A program made the position numbers and the translations under genes. A stretch of DNA of 64,000 nt from Fodinibius halophilus (GTDB lineage Bacteria > Bacteroidota > Rhodothermia > Balneolales > Balneolaceae): NCBI RefSeq assembly GCF_011059105.1, contig NZ_JAALLS010000006.1, positions 1 to 64,000 of the forward strand, read 5' to 3'. How positions within the stretch are numbered: the stretch's first letter is position 1; each line of letters begins with the position of its first letter. Below, in pieces: positions 8,740 to 18,886 of this stretch. The notes below the pieces were generated by a model that was not told the DNA's origin, ran no database searches, and was given only the letters and a program-made list of their open reading frames with translations.

Positions 8740-10290
8740 ATGCAACATCGACCAGAAGATTGGATTCTAATTCTAGACTTTGGCTCTCAGTATACACAGC
8801 TTATTGCTCGCAGAGTCAGAGAGTTTAACGTCTACTGCGAAATCCACCCTTTCAACAAAGATCTTAACGATTTTAACGGTAATCGCCCTGCCGGTATCAT
8901 TTTATCGGGTGGCCCCAGCAGCGTAAACGACAACGGCGCTCCTGAACTCAATACCGATATCTTCAACTGGGATACCCCCATTCTCGGTATCTGCTATGGA
9001 CTGCAGATTTTAGCTCATAACGAAATTCCGGGCAGCGTTGAAAAAGCCGAACGCCGAGAGTTTGGCCGCTCAGATCTTATTATTGACGACCGCAGTGATC
9101 TGTTTAAGGAGATCCCTGAAGAATCAGTGGTTTGGATGAGTCATGGCGACCATATAAAAGAACTTCCCGCGCAATACGAAATTATCGGTCATACCGACAA
9201 TGCAAAGGTTGCTGCCGTTCGCCATGTTGATAAACAGATTTTCGGAGTCCAATTTCATCCCGAAGTAGTACATACGGTCTACGGCAAACAGATTCTTGGT
9301 AACTTTGTTTCTAATATCTGTAATCTGGAAGGAAGTTGGACGGCAAAATCATTTATTGAATCTACAATCACCGAAATTCGTGAAAAAGTAGGCGATGACC
9401 GCGTAGTATGCGGGCTGAGTGGTGGAGTAGACTCTACCGTTGTGGCCACCCTCGTACACGAAGCTATTGGCGATCAGCTGCAATGTATTTTTGTGGATAA
9501 TGGTCTGCTTCGGAAAAACGAATTCCAGAATGTATTAGATATCTACGAAGACAAACTACACCTCCCTGTTAAAGGCATTGATGCCAGTGAGCAGTTTCTC
9601 GAAAATCTGGAAGGGGTTTTTGATCCCGAAAAGAAACGAAAAATTATCGGTAATACCTTTATCGACGTTTTCGATGAGGCCATATCGCATGATGATACCT
9701 TTAAATACCTGGCCCAGGGCACGCTTTATCCGGATGTGATCGAAAGTATCTCTTTTAAAGGACCTTCGGCAACGATCAAGTCGCACCACAACGTTGGTGG
9801 CTTGCCCGAAGAGATGAATCTTGACCTGGTAGAACCGGTTCGTGAACTTTTTAAAGATGAAGTTCGAAATGTAGGCCGCGAACTGGGAATCCCCGATGAA
9901 TTTATTAAACGTCACCCCTTCCCCGGACCCGGCTTGGGAATTCGCGTAATATCTGACGTAGATAAAACTAAGTTGAATATGCTGCGCGAAGCGGATGACA
10001 TCTTTATTAGCGAGCTCAGAAAACAAGATTTGTACGATGAAGTGTGGCAAGCCCTTGTAGCTCTGCTGCCTGTTCAAACGGTAGGTGTTATGGGCGATGA
10101 ACGCACCTACGAATATACAGCAGCACTGCGGGCAGTAACAAGTGTAGACGGAATGACAGCCGACTGGGCACACCTTCCACATCCATTTTTGAGCCATGTT
10201 TCTAACCGGATCATCAATGAAGTTCCCGGGATAAATCGGGTGGTATACGATGTTAGTTCAAAACCGCCCTCAACTATTGAGTGGGAATAA
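8740..10290 (+). CDS. guaA: GMP synthase (glutamine-hydrolysing)
   Basis: GuaA converts XMP to GMP using ATP and glutamine-derived ammonia, the last step of guanine nucleotide synthesis. The 516-residue protein has the class I glutamine amidotransferase domain first, with nucleophile C85 in GICYGLQ and the FHPEV histidine-glutamate segment. The ATP pyrophosphatase domain has the P-loop GLSGGVDST. The C-terminal dimerisation domain ends with the family-specific PPSTIEWE. It is preceded by the gcvH terminator, so it has its own promoter. A short gap separates it from the unrelated gene downstream. Confidence 0.97.
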   Translation: MQHRPEDWILILDFGSQYTQLIARRVREFNVYCEIHPFNKDLNDFNGNRPAGIILSGGPSSVNDNGAPELNTDIFNWDTPILGICYGLQILAHNEIPGSVEKAERREFGRSDLIIDDRSDLFKEIPEESVVWMSHGDHIKELPAQYEIIGHTDNAKVAAVRHVDKQIFGVQFHPEVVHTVYGKQILGNFVSNICNLEGSWTAKSFIESTITEIREKVGDDRVVCGLSGGVDSTVVATLVHEAIGDQLQCIFVDNGLLRKNEFQNVLDIYEDKLHLPVKGIDASEQFLENLEGVFDPEKKRKIIGNTFIDVFDEAISHDDTFKYLAQGTLYPDVIESISFKGPSATIKSHHNVGGLPEEMNLDLVEPVRELFKDEVRNVGRELGIPDEFIKRHPFPGPGLGIRVISDVDKTKLNMLREADDIFISELRKQDLYDEVWQALVALLPVQTVGVMGDERTYEYTAALRAVTSVDGMTADWAHLPHPFLSHVSNRIINEVPGINRVVYDVSSKPPSTIEWE

Positions 10291-10361
10291 ACAAGAGAAC
10301 ATTTTTACTTCGTATCAGTTAGTATCAACGAATCTCATTCGTTAATTCATCTTTACGCTAT

Positions 10362-12131
10362 ATGGAATCTATATCAAAACGGCAGCAGTTCTTCTTACCA
10401 CTAAGTGTACTGCTGCTACTCCCCTTATTCGTGCTGCTTCCTTTCAATGCTGAGGCCCAATCTTTTGATGAAGGGCTGAAACTATATCAACAGGGAAAGT
10501 ATGAAGAAGCGGCTTCAATATTTACCCAACTGAAAACAAAACGTGGCTATCTTTTTTCAGGCAAATCCTATTTTGGGTTGGGTAAATACCTAACTGCCAA
10601 ATCATATTTAGAACAACTTAGCGCTAAAGATAACTCGGAACTCTATCTGGAGGCGCAATATAATTTAGCGTTGACAGATTTCCAGCTCGGTCAGTATGGA
10701 AATGCATTAAATCGGTTATATCCCTTTAAAGATCAGCAGCGCAAAACACAGCTCGTTACCGATGCTATACATTTCTATGACGATATTTTGCACTTCCTGA
10801 CGATGAACCAGCGGAAAAATGCCTTCCAACAGGCAGAGAATGCTCAAATAAAATATGATCTGGTCAAGGCTGCCTTTAGCAATGTGGATTATCCCATTGC
10901 TAAAATGCTGTACAATCAGTTGGTGCAAACGAAGATAGATACCACCATTCCGGCCATGCAGAAGTTATCGAAAATGATTCGGGATTCTGTTAGTTATGCC
11001 GTTGAAAAATCATATAACAGCCGACCGAATACGCCCAGCGGGATGACATATAATATTGGCGCCGCACTGCCCTCCTATGATAATGAATCAGCTGAATTTG
11101 AAGTTGCCCGCAACTTATATTTTGGATTTGTCTTGGCAGCCGAGACATTTAATCAGCACCACACCGATAAAAAAGCATTTATCAGGTTCCAAAATACGGC
11201 TGCTAATAAAGATACAGCAGCATTTGCTATGACTAACTTTGCATGGAATGTAAATGCTGATGCAGTTTTGGGTCCGCTTTTTTCAGAACCGGCCAAGCGG
11301 ATGACCGAATATGCCGAACAGTATCAGATTCCGATGCTGGCACCACTGGCCAATTCCGGTTCTCTTAATACCGATAACCCTTATGTCTTTCAGGCTAACC
11401 CAACGCTTGGAGCACATGGTAAACAGATGGCTGAATATGCCGTAAATACCCTTAATATGGATACCCTGGCTGTAATAGCTGAAAAAAACACGCTGGGCGT
11501 AAATTCTGCTTATACTTTCCGTGACCATGCAGAACGATTAGGAGCACGGGTCTCTTACTTTTTTGTTGAAGATTTCGCATCCCAAGGTTTTGATTTAACC
11601 GATTATACCAAATACTTTACTACTGATACGGTCAAGATTGACAGCCTCCGGTACCATCATGTTGATGGCATTTACGCCCCCTTCACCGGACAGGCTGCCC
11701 CCACCCTTGCCGAACTCCTGTGGGTTGATCTGGAAGGCATGAATAGCTCTATACCCGTTCTTGGTTCTCAAGTTTGGGGAGATGCAAACATCCCGAAAGA
11801 ACAACTTGATAATCGAGAAATCTATTTCTCTGAAAGTTTCTACCTCAATAAAAAAAGTCAGAAGGTAGAACAGTTTAGCGAACGTTTTAAAAAACGCTTT
11901 GATATAGAGGCTAATCGATTTTCTATGATCGGTTATGACACAGCAGAGTATATTCTCCGCACGTTAAATAGAGTAGGTAATCCTGCCCTGTTGAAAGACG
12001 CCCTGAAACATCAGCCGCTCTATGAGGGCTTAATAAGCAACATCTCTTTCGAAGGGACCCATGTGAATCAACAGGTTAAAATCTTTACCGTCTCAAAAGC
12101 AGGCGTACAACCGGTGCTTGAATACCGGTAA
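10362..12131 (+). CDS. Periplasmic TPR plus type-I substrate-binding-like protein; possible penicillin-binding protein activator
   Basis: This exported protein of 589 residues has a signal peptide ending near AEAQS (about residue 34) and no lipobox. Residues ~35-190 are helical repeats of TPR type (QQGKYEEAASIFTQL, GKYLTAKSYLEQL, QLGQYGNALNRLY). Residues ~230-589 resemble a type-I periplasmic binding protein of the branched-chain amino acid receptor class. It has segments such as DAVLGPLFSEPAKRMTEYAE and IPMLAPLANSGSL, and a second lobe from about 380. TPR followed by this fold is the layout of LpoA-type activators of class A penicillin-binding proteins, whereas transport receptors lack the TPR part and have permease genes nearby; none are seen. 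It converges with the cell-wall gene mltG. A role in peptidoglycan synthesis is inferred. Confidence 0.75.
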   Translation: MESISKRQQFFLPLSVLLLLPLFVLLPFNAEAQSFDEGLKLYQQGKYEEAASIFTQLKTKRGYLFSGKSYFGLGKYLTAKSYLEQLSAKDNSELYLEAQYNLALTDFQLGQYGNALNRLYPFKDQQRKTQLVTDAIHFYDDILHFLTMNQRKNAFQQAENAQIKYDLVKAAFSNVDYPIAKMLYNQLVQTKIDTTIPAMQKLSKMIRDSVSYAVEKSYNSRPNTPSGMTYNIGAALPSYDNESAEFEVARNLYFGFVLAAETFNQHHTDKKAFIRFQNTAANKDTAAFAMTNFAWNVNADAVLGPLFSEPAKRMTEYAEQYQIPMLAPLANSGSLNTDNPYVFQANPTLGAHGKQMAEYAVNTLNMDTLAVIAEKNTLGVNSAYTFRDHAERLGARVSYFFVEDFASQGFDLTDYTKYFTTDTVKIDSLRYHHVDGIYAPFTGQAAPTLAELLWVDLEGMNSSIPVLGSQVWGDANIPKEQLDNREIYFSESFYLNKKSQKVEQFSERFKKRFDIEANRFSMIGYDTAEYILRTLNRVGNPALLKDALKHQPLYEGLISNISFEGTHVNQQVKIFTVSKAGVQPVLEYR

Positions 12132-12136
12132 AAAGA

Positions 12137-13201
12137 TTAGCGAGAATTTTCTTTCCGTTTTTCTTTAATGCGATACTGTTTTTGTAGCCATTTTCTCCAT
12201 TTGGCACTTTTTCGCTTGTGCTCTTCAAATGTTTTAGAAAAGGCATGGCTACCATCCGGACTGGCTACCATATATAAATAATCATGCTCTTCTGGATATA
12301 AAGTAGCTTTAATTGCATCTAAGCTCGGGTTTGTAATTGGACCCGGCGGTAATCCACGGTATTGATAGGTGTTATAGGGATGATCTATTCGGTAATCCTC
12401 ATATAGCAATCGACGTCGTTCCCCAATGGCAAAATTCACAGTAGGATCAGCCTGCAGCCTCATGCCTCTCTTCAACCGATTCCAATACAAGCCACTAATG
12501 GTTGCCTGTTCGGCTTTCGATTTCGCCTCCCACTCCACTATCGAAGCAAGGGTAATAATTTCATCAATAGAATAATCAAGCGTTTTAAACTGGGCCTTAT
12601 GAGGGTTAATAACTGCCTTTTCAAATTCATTGAGAATTCGTTTAAAGACTTTCTTTGGCGTTGCTGTCCAAAATAATGAATAAGTATTTGGATACAACCG
12701 GCCAATCACACCATGGGTATCCACCTTTCCAGCACTTAAAATGGTACTATCGGTTAATACTTTTCGAAATGAAAGTGAATCAAACTGCATATTTTTTGAG
12801 ACCATAGCAGCAATTGATCCCATATCTTTCCCCGGCAATATTGTGACCGAAACAGGATCCTGAATTCCACGCGCTAATTTTGAAAGAAAAGCGTCATAAG
12901 TATACTTTTGGTCAATAAGATAATGTCCCTCACGAAAACGTTTCCACCCTAAGAGCTCGGCGGCCCACCGAAGCTCTTCCCTACTTTTAACGATCCCTGC
13001 TTGGATAAGTGAATCACTTAACTCAGCAAGGTCTGTTTTTTTATCTAGATAGAGGTGGTAGGGCGAGTCCGATGCTATTGCCTGTTCGCTATTTAAGCGC
13101 GACCAGCGCGACTCTGCCACCAAAAAGGCAGATATGAAGAGTACTAAAAGCCCAAAGATGAACTCATCACTGGAAACAGCAATATGAGGCTTAATATTCA
13201 A
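12137..13201 (-). CDS. mltG: Endolytic murein transglycosylase MltG
   Basis: MltG cuts nascent glycan strands in the inner membrane and so sets glycan chain length. The 354-residue protein has one N-terminal membrane anchor (about residues 12-28) and then the YceG domain. The catalytic region reads TLASIVEWEAKSKAEQ, whose first glutamate corresponds to the known catalytic residue. The block GMRLQADPTVNFAIG and the PYNTYQYRGLPPGPI segment are both typical of the family. The start is TTG (13199-13201) with a GGA-containing ribosome site; no ATG precedes the anchor. It is 18 bases downstream of the BI-1 gene and probably in one transcript with it. Confidence 0.94.
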   Translation of the reverse strand: MNIKPHIAVSSDEFIFGLLVLFISAFLVAESRWSRLNSEQAIASDSPYHLYLDKKTDLAELSDSLIQAGIVKSREELRWAAELLGWKRFREGHYLIDQKYTYDAFLSKLARGIQDPVSVTILPGKDMGSIAAMVSKNMQFDSLSFRKVLTDSTILSAGKVDTHGVIGRLYPNTYSLFWTATPKKVFKRILNEFEKAVINPHKAQFKTLDYSIDEIITLASIVEWEAKSKAEQATISGLYWNRLKRGMRLQADPTVNFAIGERRRLLYEDYRIDHPYNTYQYRGLPPGPITNPSLDAIKATLYPEEHDYLYMVASPDGSHAFSKTFEEHKRKSAKWRKWLQKQYRIKEKRKENSR

Positions 13202-13219
13202 AATAATTCCGTCTTAGAA

Positions 13220-13939
13220 CTAACGATTCTGTAGCTTAGAAAGTAAGCGTAAAATTTCGATATACAGCCATACAAGAGTAATCATAAGGCTAAAAGAAGC
13301 ATACCATTCGAAATATTTTGGTGCACCAGCCTGAGCTCCTTTCTCAATCATGTCAAAATCGAGTACCAGGTTTAAGGCAGCTACCCCAACAATAATCAAA
13401 CTAAAACCAATACCCATTAATCCGCTACCGTGAATAAGGCTAACATTAATCCCGAAAAAGCCTAACACAAAGCTAGCAAGGTACACCAGAAAGATACCTC
13501 CTGTGGCAGCCACTACGCCCATCTTAAAGCGTTTTGTTACCTGGATAAGCCCCGATCGGTAGGCTATCAGCATAGCTGCAAAAACTCCTAATGTTAATAT
13601 TACGGCATTAAATACAATACCTCCATAGGCCTGGGCATACATTAAAGAAATGCCCCCAAGAAAAAGTCCCTCCAATCCGGCATAAATTGGCGCTGTTATC
13701 GGTGCCCATTCCTTTTTGAAAATTGTGACCATGGCCATAATAAATCCTCCTATGGCTCCTCCCCACACAAATATAGATGAAGGAGTATACCAGCTTATAG
13801 AAGCACCTATCAGTAAAATTAAAAACAGTATACCTGTTTTGTTTATGGTGCCTTCAATGGTCATTCGTTGATGGGCAGACTGTATTTGGCCTGCCTCTTG
13901 AAAAGTCTTTTCACTTAACGTTGGGTTTCCAGAAATCAT
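13220..13939 (-). CDS. Bax inhibitor-1/YccA family membrane protein
   Basis: This is an inner-membrane protein of 239 residues (from the chosen start) with about seven helices, in the BI-1/YccA family. Bacterial members have been linked to calcium or proton leak and to protection of membrane proteins; the exact role here is unknown. The segment MTIEGTINKTGILFL at the first helix and the C-terminal FEWYASFSLMITLVWLYIEI are characteristic. The ATG at 13937-13939 is chosen because AAAAAGGAC lies just upstream and the protein then starts like its relatives. An in-frame ATG at 14011 would add 24 unlikely residues. It is probably co-transcribed with mltG. Confidence 0.92.
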   Translation of the reverse strand: MISGNPTLSEKTFQEAGQIQSAHQRMTIEGTINKTGILFLILLIGASISWYTPSSIFVWGGAIGGFIMAMVTIFKKEWAPITAPIYAGLEGLFLGGISLMYAQAYGGIVFNAVILTLGVFAAMLIAYRSGLIQVTKRFKMGVVAATGGIFLVYLASFVLGFFGINVSLIHGSGLMGIGFSLIIVGVAALNLVLDFDMIEKGAQAGAPKYFEWYASFSLMITLVWLYIEILRLLSKLQNR

Positions 13940-14106
13940 AATTTTGTCCTTTTTAAAATTCGAAGATAAATATACCGTCTTCGGAGTAGGATTAACAGAA
14001 TTATTTCTCAAAAAAAATCCAATTAATCTGTAACAATCATTTTAGTTGTTCGTAAAGGTTACCGGAAGAGCAACAATTTGGATGCTTCTCAAGCTCCAAA
14101 TGCCCT

Positions 14107-14143
14107 AAAGAAAAAGCTCCCAACTTTGAACGGTTGGGAGCTT
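14107..14143 (-). terminator. Terminator downstream of the Omp85-like gene
   Basis: A perfect 11-bp stem, AAGCTCCCAAC (14114-14124) with GTTGGGAGCTT (14133-14143), has an 8-base loop. On the minus strand it is followed by a T-rich tract (complement of 14107-14113). It fits as the terminator of the minus-strand outer-membrane gene ending at 14212. The plus-strand side also has a T-rich tail, but no plus-strand gene ends nearby. Confidence 0.85.
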
Positions 14144-14211
14144 CTTTTATTTATCAATATTACTTCTTTTAACTCCGTATTTCTAACATTAGTTTCTTTA
14201 TTTTTTGTGCA

Positions 14212-15609
14212 TCAGAATGTTGGATTAAACCTAATCCAAAATACCGGAGCCCGACTGGTTCTATTTAAATCCCAGGCCAGTTCTGCACGTATCAAGCTCG
14301 ATCCTACCCCTATTCCCCCATTATGTTTTAGTTCAGAAATAGCGAAATCGCTGAATCCTCCGATCGGACTGTTTGCATCAACTAGCTTCGGGTTATAATT
14401 AACCCACCCCGAATCCAGAAATAAGCTCAAATAGAAATCATCAAAATCGATCCATTCTTTAGATTCGAAATCAGGTTCTCCAAAATGGATCTCAAAGTTA
14501 TTTAGAATCATTTCGTTACCACCTCCCAGCGATTTATAAGGCAATGCGCGTAAGCTGCCTATACCCCCTAAGTATAACTGCTTAAAACGAGGTGCATTCC
14601 CGTTTATACCTGATAATCGTAAACGGTGTTTTATAACTCCCCCCGGTTCAAAATTGAGATATGATATGAGCTCACCCGTAAACTTCGTATAATCAAATTC
14701 TGAAGACCCAAAACTTGGATCCGCATATTCACTAATCCCGTTAAAGGAAACGGAAAAATGCCGGGTTAACAATAACTGTTTGGGATTGAAAGAAGCCGAA
14801 ATATAAATACTGGAAAGGTTAACTTTATCGACCGGACTCCTGTTCTGAATATCAACCGGCGGATTGGATCTATATCGCCCACCTGCCCCAAATAAAGCCC
14901 AGCCCGTTTCTCTTTTGATACTGCTAAACTGGTCATCTGCGAAGGCCACTCCTCCCTCAAAATATTGCCTTGAACGTGCAAGCAGGTATGCTCCCCATCC
15001 GCGCTGATTATAATAGTCAAGATAGTCGTACCCGGCGGCAAATGACGTTAAAGAGGTTTCGTTAAGTCCTACCCGCCAGCTGTCGTTGGTTGTGGTTGCA
15101 TTATGATATTCACCGCCGATAATAATATAGTCCCGTTCACCAATTGCTTTCTCAAGACCCAGTGAATATTGCCAGTCTTTCTGTCCCGTTGAATACCCCA
15201 ACAATCCATGCATGCGGATATTAGGAATATCAAGCCAGTCGCCATCATCGTACCACTGCATACGCTCTTCTCGATATCCCAGGAATAATGAATTAACCCT
15301 GTTGAAATGGATCATGGGTAGATGAGGATATACAGCATACAGAGGATTCGAATTATAAGGACCTGCCTCAAACACCCCCTCAAAATCCAACCCTTCTGCA
15401 TTTAAATCTGTAAAGACATGATCATTGGTCTCAGAGTGGTTTTCGTCTTTATCTTCATCTGATCCCCCGAAGAACTTTTTGATAGGGTCATTAAAATAGG
15501 GATCATTTTTGAACGGATCTTGGGTCTTTTTAGAATCACTTGATGACTGTGCCTGAACGAAACCACAAAATCCTACTATGAAACAAATGGTTAATATAAA
15601 GCTACGCAT
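14212..15609 (-). CDS. Outer-membrane protein with Omp85/BamA-TamA-type C-terminal barrel
   Basis: This 465-residue exported protein has a signal peptide ending near VQAQ. An acidic, disordered stretch follows (GGSDEDKDENHSETND, about residues 50-65), and then a long beta-rich region. The C-terminal part looks like the surface-antigen barrel of the Omp85 superfamily: GGIGSLRALPYKSLGGGNEM, a GIGVGSSLIRAELAWDL strand pair, and a final strand ending in FNPTF. There is no array of POTRA domains of normal size, so it is not BamA itself. It is better seen as a short Omp85-like relative of unknown cargo. The start at 15607-15609 is chosen because GAGGAA lies about 6 bases upstream; an ATG at 15621 lacks a ribosome site. 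Confidence 0.8.
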   Translation of the reverse strand: MRSFILTICFIVGFCGFVQAQSSSDSKKTQDPFKNDPYFNDPIKKFFGGSDEDKDENHSETNDHVFTDLNAEGLDFEGVFEAGPYNSNPLYAVYPHLPMIHFNRVNSLFLGYREERMQWYDDGDWLDIPNIRMHGLLGYSTGQKDWQYSLGLEKAIGERDYIIIGGEYHNATTTNDSWRVGLNETSLTSFAAGYDYLDYYNQRGWGAYLLARSRQYFEGGVAFADDQFSSIKRETGWALFGAGGRYRSNPPVDIQNRSPVDKVNLSSIYISASFNPKQLLLTRHFSVSFNGISEYADPSFGSSEFDYTKFTGELISYLNFEPGGVIKHRLRLSGINGNAPRFKQLYLGGIGSLRALPYKSLGGGNEMILNNFEIHFGEPDFESKEWIDFDDFYLSLFLDSGWVNYNPKLVDANSPIGGFSDFAISELKHNGGIGVGSSLIRAELAWDLNRTSRAPVFWIRFNPTF

Positions 15610-15677
15610 TAGTTTCCTCATCTTTATTTGTTAAAAAGTCTGTAGATATTACGTAATCAAATGATCAAAAGTTACAG

Positions 15678-17750
15678 CTATTGTTTGGCTTTCATTACTA
15701 ATACCGTAATGTCATCCTCCTGATCTTTTGAGCCTGACCACTGGTCTTTTAATTTCGTTATTTGGGTTAAAATATCAGATGCTGAAGAATCAACCGTTTC
15801 CTTTATTGTACGTTTAATACGCTCTAAACCAAGCTGTTCACGGTCTTCATTAAAGAGTTCCATCAAACCATCCGACATCAACACTAATGTATCTCCTTCT
15901 TGTACCTGGAACTGCTTATTTTTATAGGGATATTTGACTTTGCTTCCCAGAGGCATCCCCTTCAGCAAAATCTCCTCTAATCTATTTTCTTTACCCCGAT
16001 ACCAAAGACAGGGTGGCATCCCCGCTGAGGTAATCTGTACCGTATCATCCTTGCATTTCATGAGCATCAAACCCATGTACATCATATGCAGATCCATATT
16101 GCGGATACCTGATGACATGCGTTCAATAATGCCCAAATTATCATGGTCATTGGCCAACGTATGAAAGTAACTCTTCGCTGTTGCTACCATGATTCCCGCT
16201 TTCATTCCATGCCCGGTAGCATCTCCTAAAGCAACGGTAAGAGTTCCGTCATTAGATATACTAAAGTCGTAATAATCGCCCCCTACCTCTTGTGCTGTTT
16301 CCATAAATACGGCGATATCCCATTTTTCAGTTTGCGGAATCTGTTTGGGCAGCATCGAAAGCTGAAGCGTTCGGGCTTTTTCTAACTCTTGGGATTTTCG
16401 TTCATTTTCAGCTTCCAAGAGTTTCCGCTCAAGTTCTTTTTGCTTATTTATTCGTTCCTGTTTGAGGGATTTTTCAGATAGGCGTTGTACCTCTTTAAGC
16501 TTTTCTTTGAGATGTTGTTGAGTCTGCGCAAAATCGCGTGACAAATATATCGACATAGAAAGAATTAGCACCGACGATCCCACAATATTTCCCCAAACCG
16601 GGTCGCCAGTAGCAATATCAAGATTGGTTAAGACAGTATAAAAAATACCACCCGCAAAACCGGCAAGACCGCCCCCAATAATTAAAACCCCTTTTTTATT
16701 ATTGGAGAAAAGCTTTGTCAATACTCTTGATATTTCAACCAATGTTATCAGCACAAATAATTCACGAAAAAGACTGAGTTCCCCGGCATTAAACCAAGTG
16801 CCAACAGCCAGTAAGAGTCCAACCCCCAAAAATACCCAGAACTGCCTTGGAGTTTGGTCAGATAATAGACTGTAAGAAAAACGTAATGCATAAATCACTG
16901 ACAGTAACCATGATACCAGGGAAAATCGGAAAAGAGTTATTGCCATTAACGGAGACTCTGAATAGTTACTTTTTACCAAGGAATAGGTTAATGCAGCAAG
17001 AAAAAAAGTAAATATTGCAAAATATAAGTGCTGTTTTTCTGACGGATAGAATACATATAACAAAAAATGGATCACGGTAAATGCTATCAACCCCCCGGCA
17101 AAAAACAATTGCCACCATGGTGAATTTATTGTTGACTCAATAGTAGCATCAATAGCGTGTTCTAAATCACCTATCAGAAAACGAAATCCTGCGGTGCTAT
17201 TATACTCTTCAAAAGTTGAAGCCTCGTAATTAGCAAAACGAACAGCTAATACATGACGAGCCGTATCCGGTATTATTAAGGGGCGAGGTTTATTATCTCG
17301 CTTTGGGATATTTTTTTCTGGATATGTTGACACCTCCCCAATTTCATAGAGCAACTGTCCGTCTAAGTATATTTCTGAGGCCCCATTATGCTGTTCCATT
17401 ATCAATGCCAAGGGATGGTTAACGAGTGAACTGTCGACTTTAAAATGAAAGCGGAACCACCCAATTCCATTCCAGTCAATAAGCCCGAGTTCAGAAGATC
17501 CCAAATAGGTACTGGCCTTTTGCCATGTTGTATCGGTAAAAGACGGTGATGCCCACTCTTCGTTATCTCCCGATTTAAATAACCAACTGTCTGTAATATA
17601 AATGATCTTTTCATCTGTACTAATGTCAGACTGACTGATTTCTACGACATTATCAGAAGTTTGAGCATAGCTCTTATGCGAAGATAAAAGCATAAAAACT
17701 GATAGCACGACTACTCCCAAACAGTAAATATGTGGAACGAAATCCCTCAA
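15678..17750 (-). CDS. Seven-helix membrane receptor with SpoIIE/PP2C serine phosphatase output
   Basis: This is a sensor phosphatase of 690 residues. A signal peptide (about 1-29) leads into a periplasmic jelly-roll domain (about 40-190) with the pattern of carbohydrate-binding modules (GWFRFHFKVD, EIYLDGQLLYEIGE). A block of about seven membrane helices (215-410) is followed by a coiled coil (410-485) and a C-terminal PP2C/SpoIIE phosphatase domain. The phosphatase has EVGGDYYDF and GDATGHGMKAG, carrying the metal-binding aspartates. Such proteins usually dephosphorylate an anti-sigma-factor antagonist; no such partner is in the window. The start is TTG (17748-17750) with AAGGG 7 bases upstream. 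It follows the DUF4097 gene by 13 bases. Confidence 0.9.
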   Translation of the reverse strand: MRDFVPHIYCLGVVVLSVFMLLSSHKSYAQTSDNVVEISQSDISTDEKIIYITDSWLFKSGDNEEWASPSFTDTTWQKASTYLGSSELGLIDWNGIGWFRFHFKVDSSLVNHPLALIMEQHNGASEIYLDGQLLYEIGEVSTYPEKNIPKRDNKPRPLIIPDTARHVLAVRFANYEASTFEEYNSTAGFRFLIGDLEHAIDATIESTINSPWWQLFFAGGLIAFTVIHFLLYVFYPSEKQHLYFAIFTFFLAALTYSLVKSNYSESPLMAITLFRFSLVSWLLSVIYALRFSYSLLSDQTPRQFWVFLGVGLLLAVGTWFNAGELSLFRELFVLITLVEISRVLTKLFSNNKKGVLIIGGGLAGFAGGIFYTVLTNLDIATGDPVWGNIVGSSVLILSMSIYLSRDFAQTQQHLKEKLKEVQRLSEKSLKQERINKQKELERKLLEAENERKSQELEKARTLQLSMLPKQIPQTEKWDIAVFMETAQEVGGDYYDFSISNDGTLTVALGDATGHGMKAGIMVATAKSYFHTLANDHDNLGIIERMSSGIRNMDLHMMYMGLMLMKCKDDTVQITSAGMPPCLWYRGKENRLEEILLKGMPLGSKVKYPYKNKQFQVQEGDTLVLMSDGLMELFNEDREQLGLERIKRTIKETVDSSASDILTQITKLKDQWSGSKDQEDDITVLVMKAKQ

Positions 17751-17763
17751 AAGAGTGCCCTTA

Positions 17764-18753
17764 TTATTTAATTTCTAACATAATTTTTCCGGCATATGTG
17801 CGAAGCTCTATTGGCGGACCAGAATCTCCATAGCGACCCTTTATATGATCCGTTTCTATTTGTCCATCTACTTCATCTGATTCAGCGAATTGTATTTTAG
17901 ATCCTCTTAGCATCAACTGATAACCAGTTCTATTCGGGACCTCAACATCTATATCACCCGCTGTAGTCTCCAGATTAATTCCTTTACCAACACGAATAAA
18001 TCTAGCACTAATATCTCCGTTTTTAACGCGGCCGAGCATGGTCCCGGATATACGTTCAGATAATATATTCCCCTCTTTCGTCCGCAAGCGAAATTCTCCA
18101 CTGCTACGGTCAATCCTAATATCGCCACTTTCTGACTGAGCATAAATAGTACCTTGACTATCTTTAATCTCAATATTGCCTGCCGAAGTATACCCTTTAA
18201 ACTGTCCACTGGCATCAGTTACACTAATATGTCCCCCTCCTGTTTTAACCATCTGCTGGCCATGCACTTCAGCCAAAGAGATATCACCGGAAAGGGTCTT
18301 TAATTCAGAAGACATTGACTCAGGTACATATATTTTAAATGAAAAGCTAATACTCCCGCTAAAAAGCCCAGTATCTCTTTTTTTACGTTCAACAGAAGCA
18401 ACAATTTCATTATCTCTTTTAAGTATTGTGATTCTGAAATTGTCAAGGTTGTTAGCATTAGACCAAAAGGAAAATCCCCTGTCTACATACAGCTCAACTG
18501 TCACCTGATCTATGGAAGAAGATGGGAGAACATCAATATTACCATTAGCTGTAAATGCTTTTAATGCTCCTGCCCCCGAAATGGAAAACTCCTTCGTAAT
18601 GTAAGGTTTACTAGTGCTCGGTCGTCCATTTTCTGTGGTAGTAATTGAATCTACAACTCCACCATTAAATGAATAGGTTGGTATCACAAAGAAAAGGTAA
18701 ATGGCCAAAAAACAACCTAACCGCCTTATAAATGTAGTAGCAATATTCAGCAC
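17764..18753 (-). CDS. Exported DUF4097 beta-strand repeat protein
   Basis: This is a secreted or periplasmic protein of 329 residues with an N-terminal hydrophobic signal (about 10-30). The rest is a right-handed beta-helix-like repeat region. Successive turns carry a recurring pattern such as SGDISLAEVHG, TSAGNIEIKDSQG, SESGDIRIDRSSG and KEGNILSERISG, the sign of the DUF4097/head-GIN type domain. The biochemical function is unknown; members often sit with sigma factors or anti-sigma factors. The start is GTG at 18751-18753. It is divergent from the ECF sigma gene at 18969 and heads a transcript with the SpoIIE-type phosphatase. Confidence 0.85.
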   Translation of the reverse strand: MLNIATTFIRRLGCFLAIYLFFVIPTYSFNGGVVDSITTTENGRPSTSKPYITKEFSISGAGALKAFTANGNIDVLPSSSIDQVTVELYVDRGFSFWSNANNLDNFRITILKRDNEIVASVERKKRDTGLFSGSISFSFKIYVPESMSSELKTLSGDISLAEVHGQQMVKTGGGHISVTDASGQFKGYTSAGNIEIKDSQGTIYAQSESGDIRIDRSSGEFRLRTKEGNILSERISGTMLGRVKNGDISARFIRVGKGINLETTAGDIDVEVPNRTGYQLMLRGSKIQFAESDEVDGQIETDHIKGRYGDSGPPIELRTYAGKIMLEIK

Positions 18754-18886
18754 AGCTATTTTCCAAGGTTTAAAATTAACTAAAGTCTTTAAAGCATACG
18801 GACTTCGTTAAGTGCATGTTACAAACGAAATTACAAAAGAGTTGCTAAACTAAAGATGACAGATTTCATATGCAGAAAATATTTCT

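Noticed and set aside
9556-10197. A 213-codon minus-strand frame inside guaA
   Set aside because: guaA is a full-length, well-conserved gene on the other strand; the antisense frame shows no domain.
14078-14398. A plus-strand open frame over the terminator and the end of the outer-membrane gene
   Set aside because: It crosses a strong hairpin and the antisense of the barrel gene, with no recognisable protein pattern.
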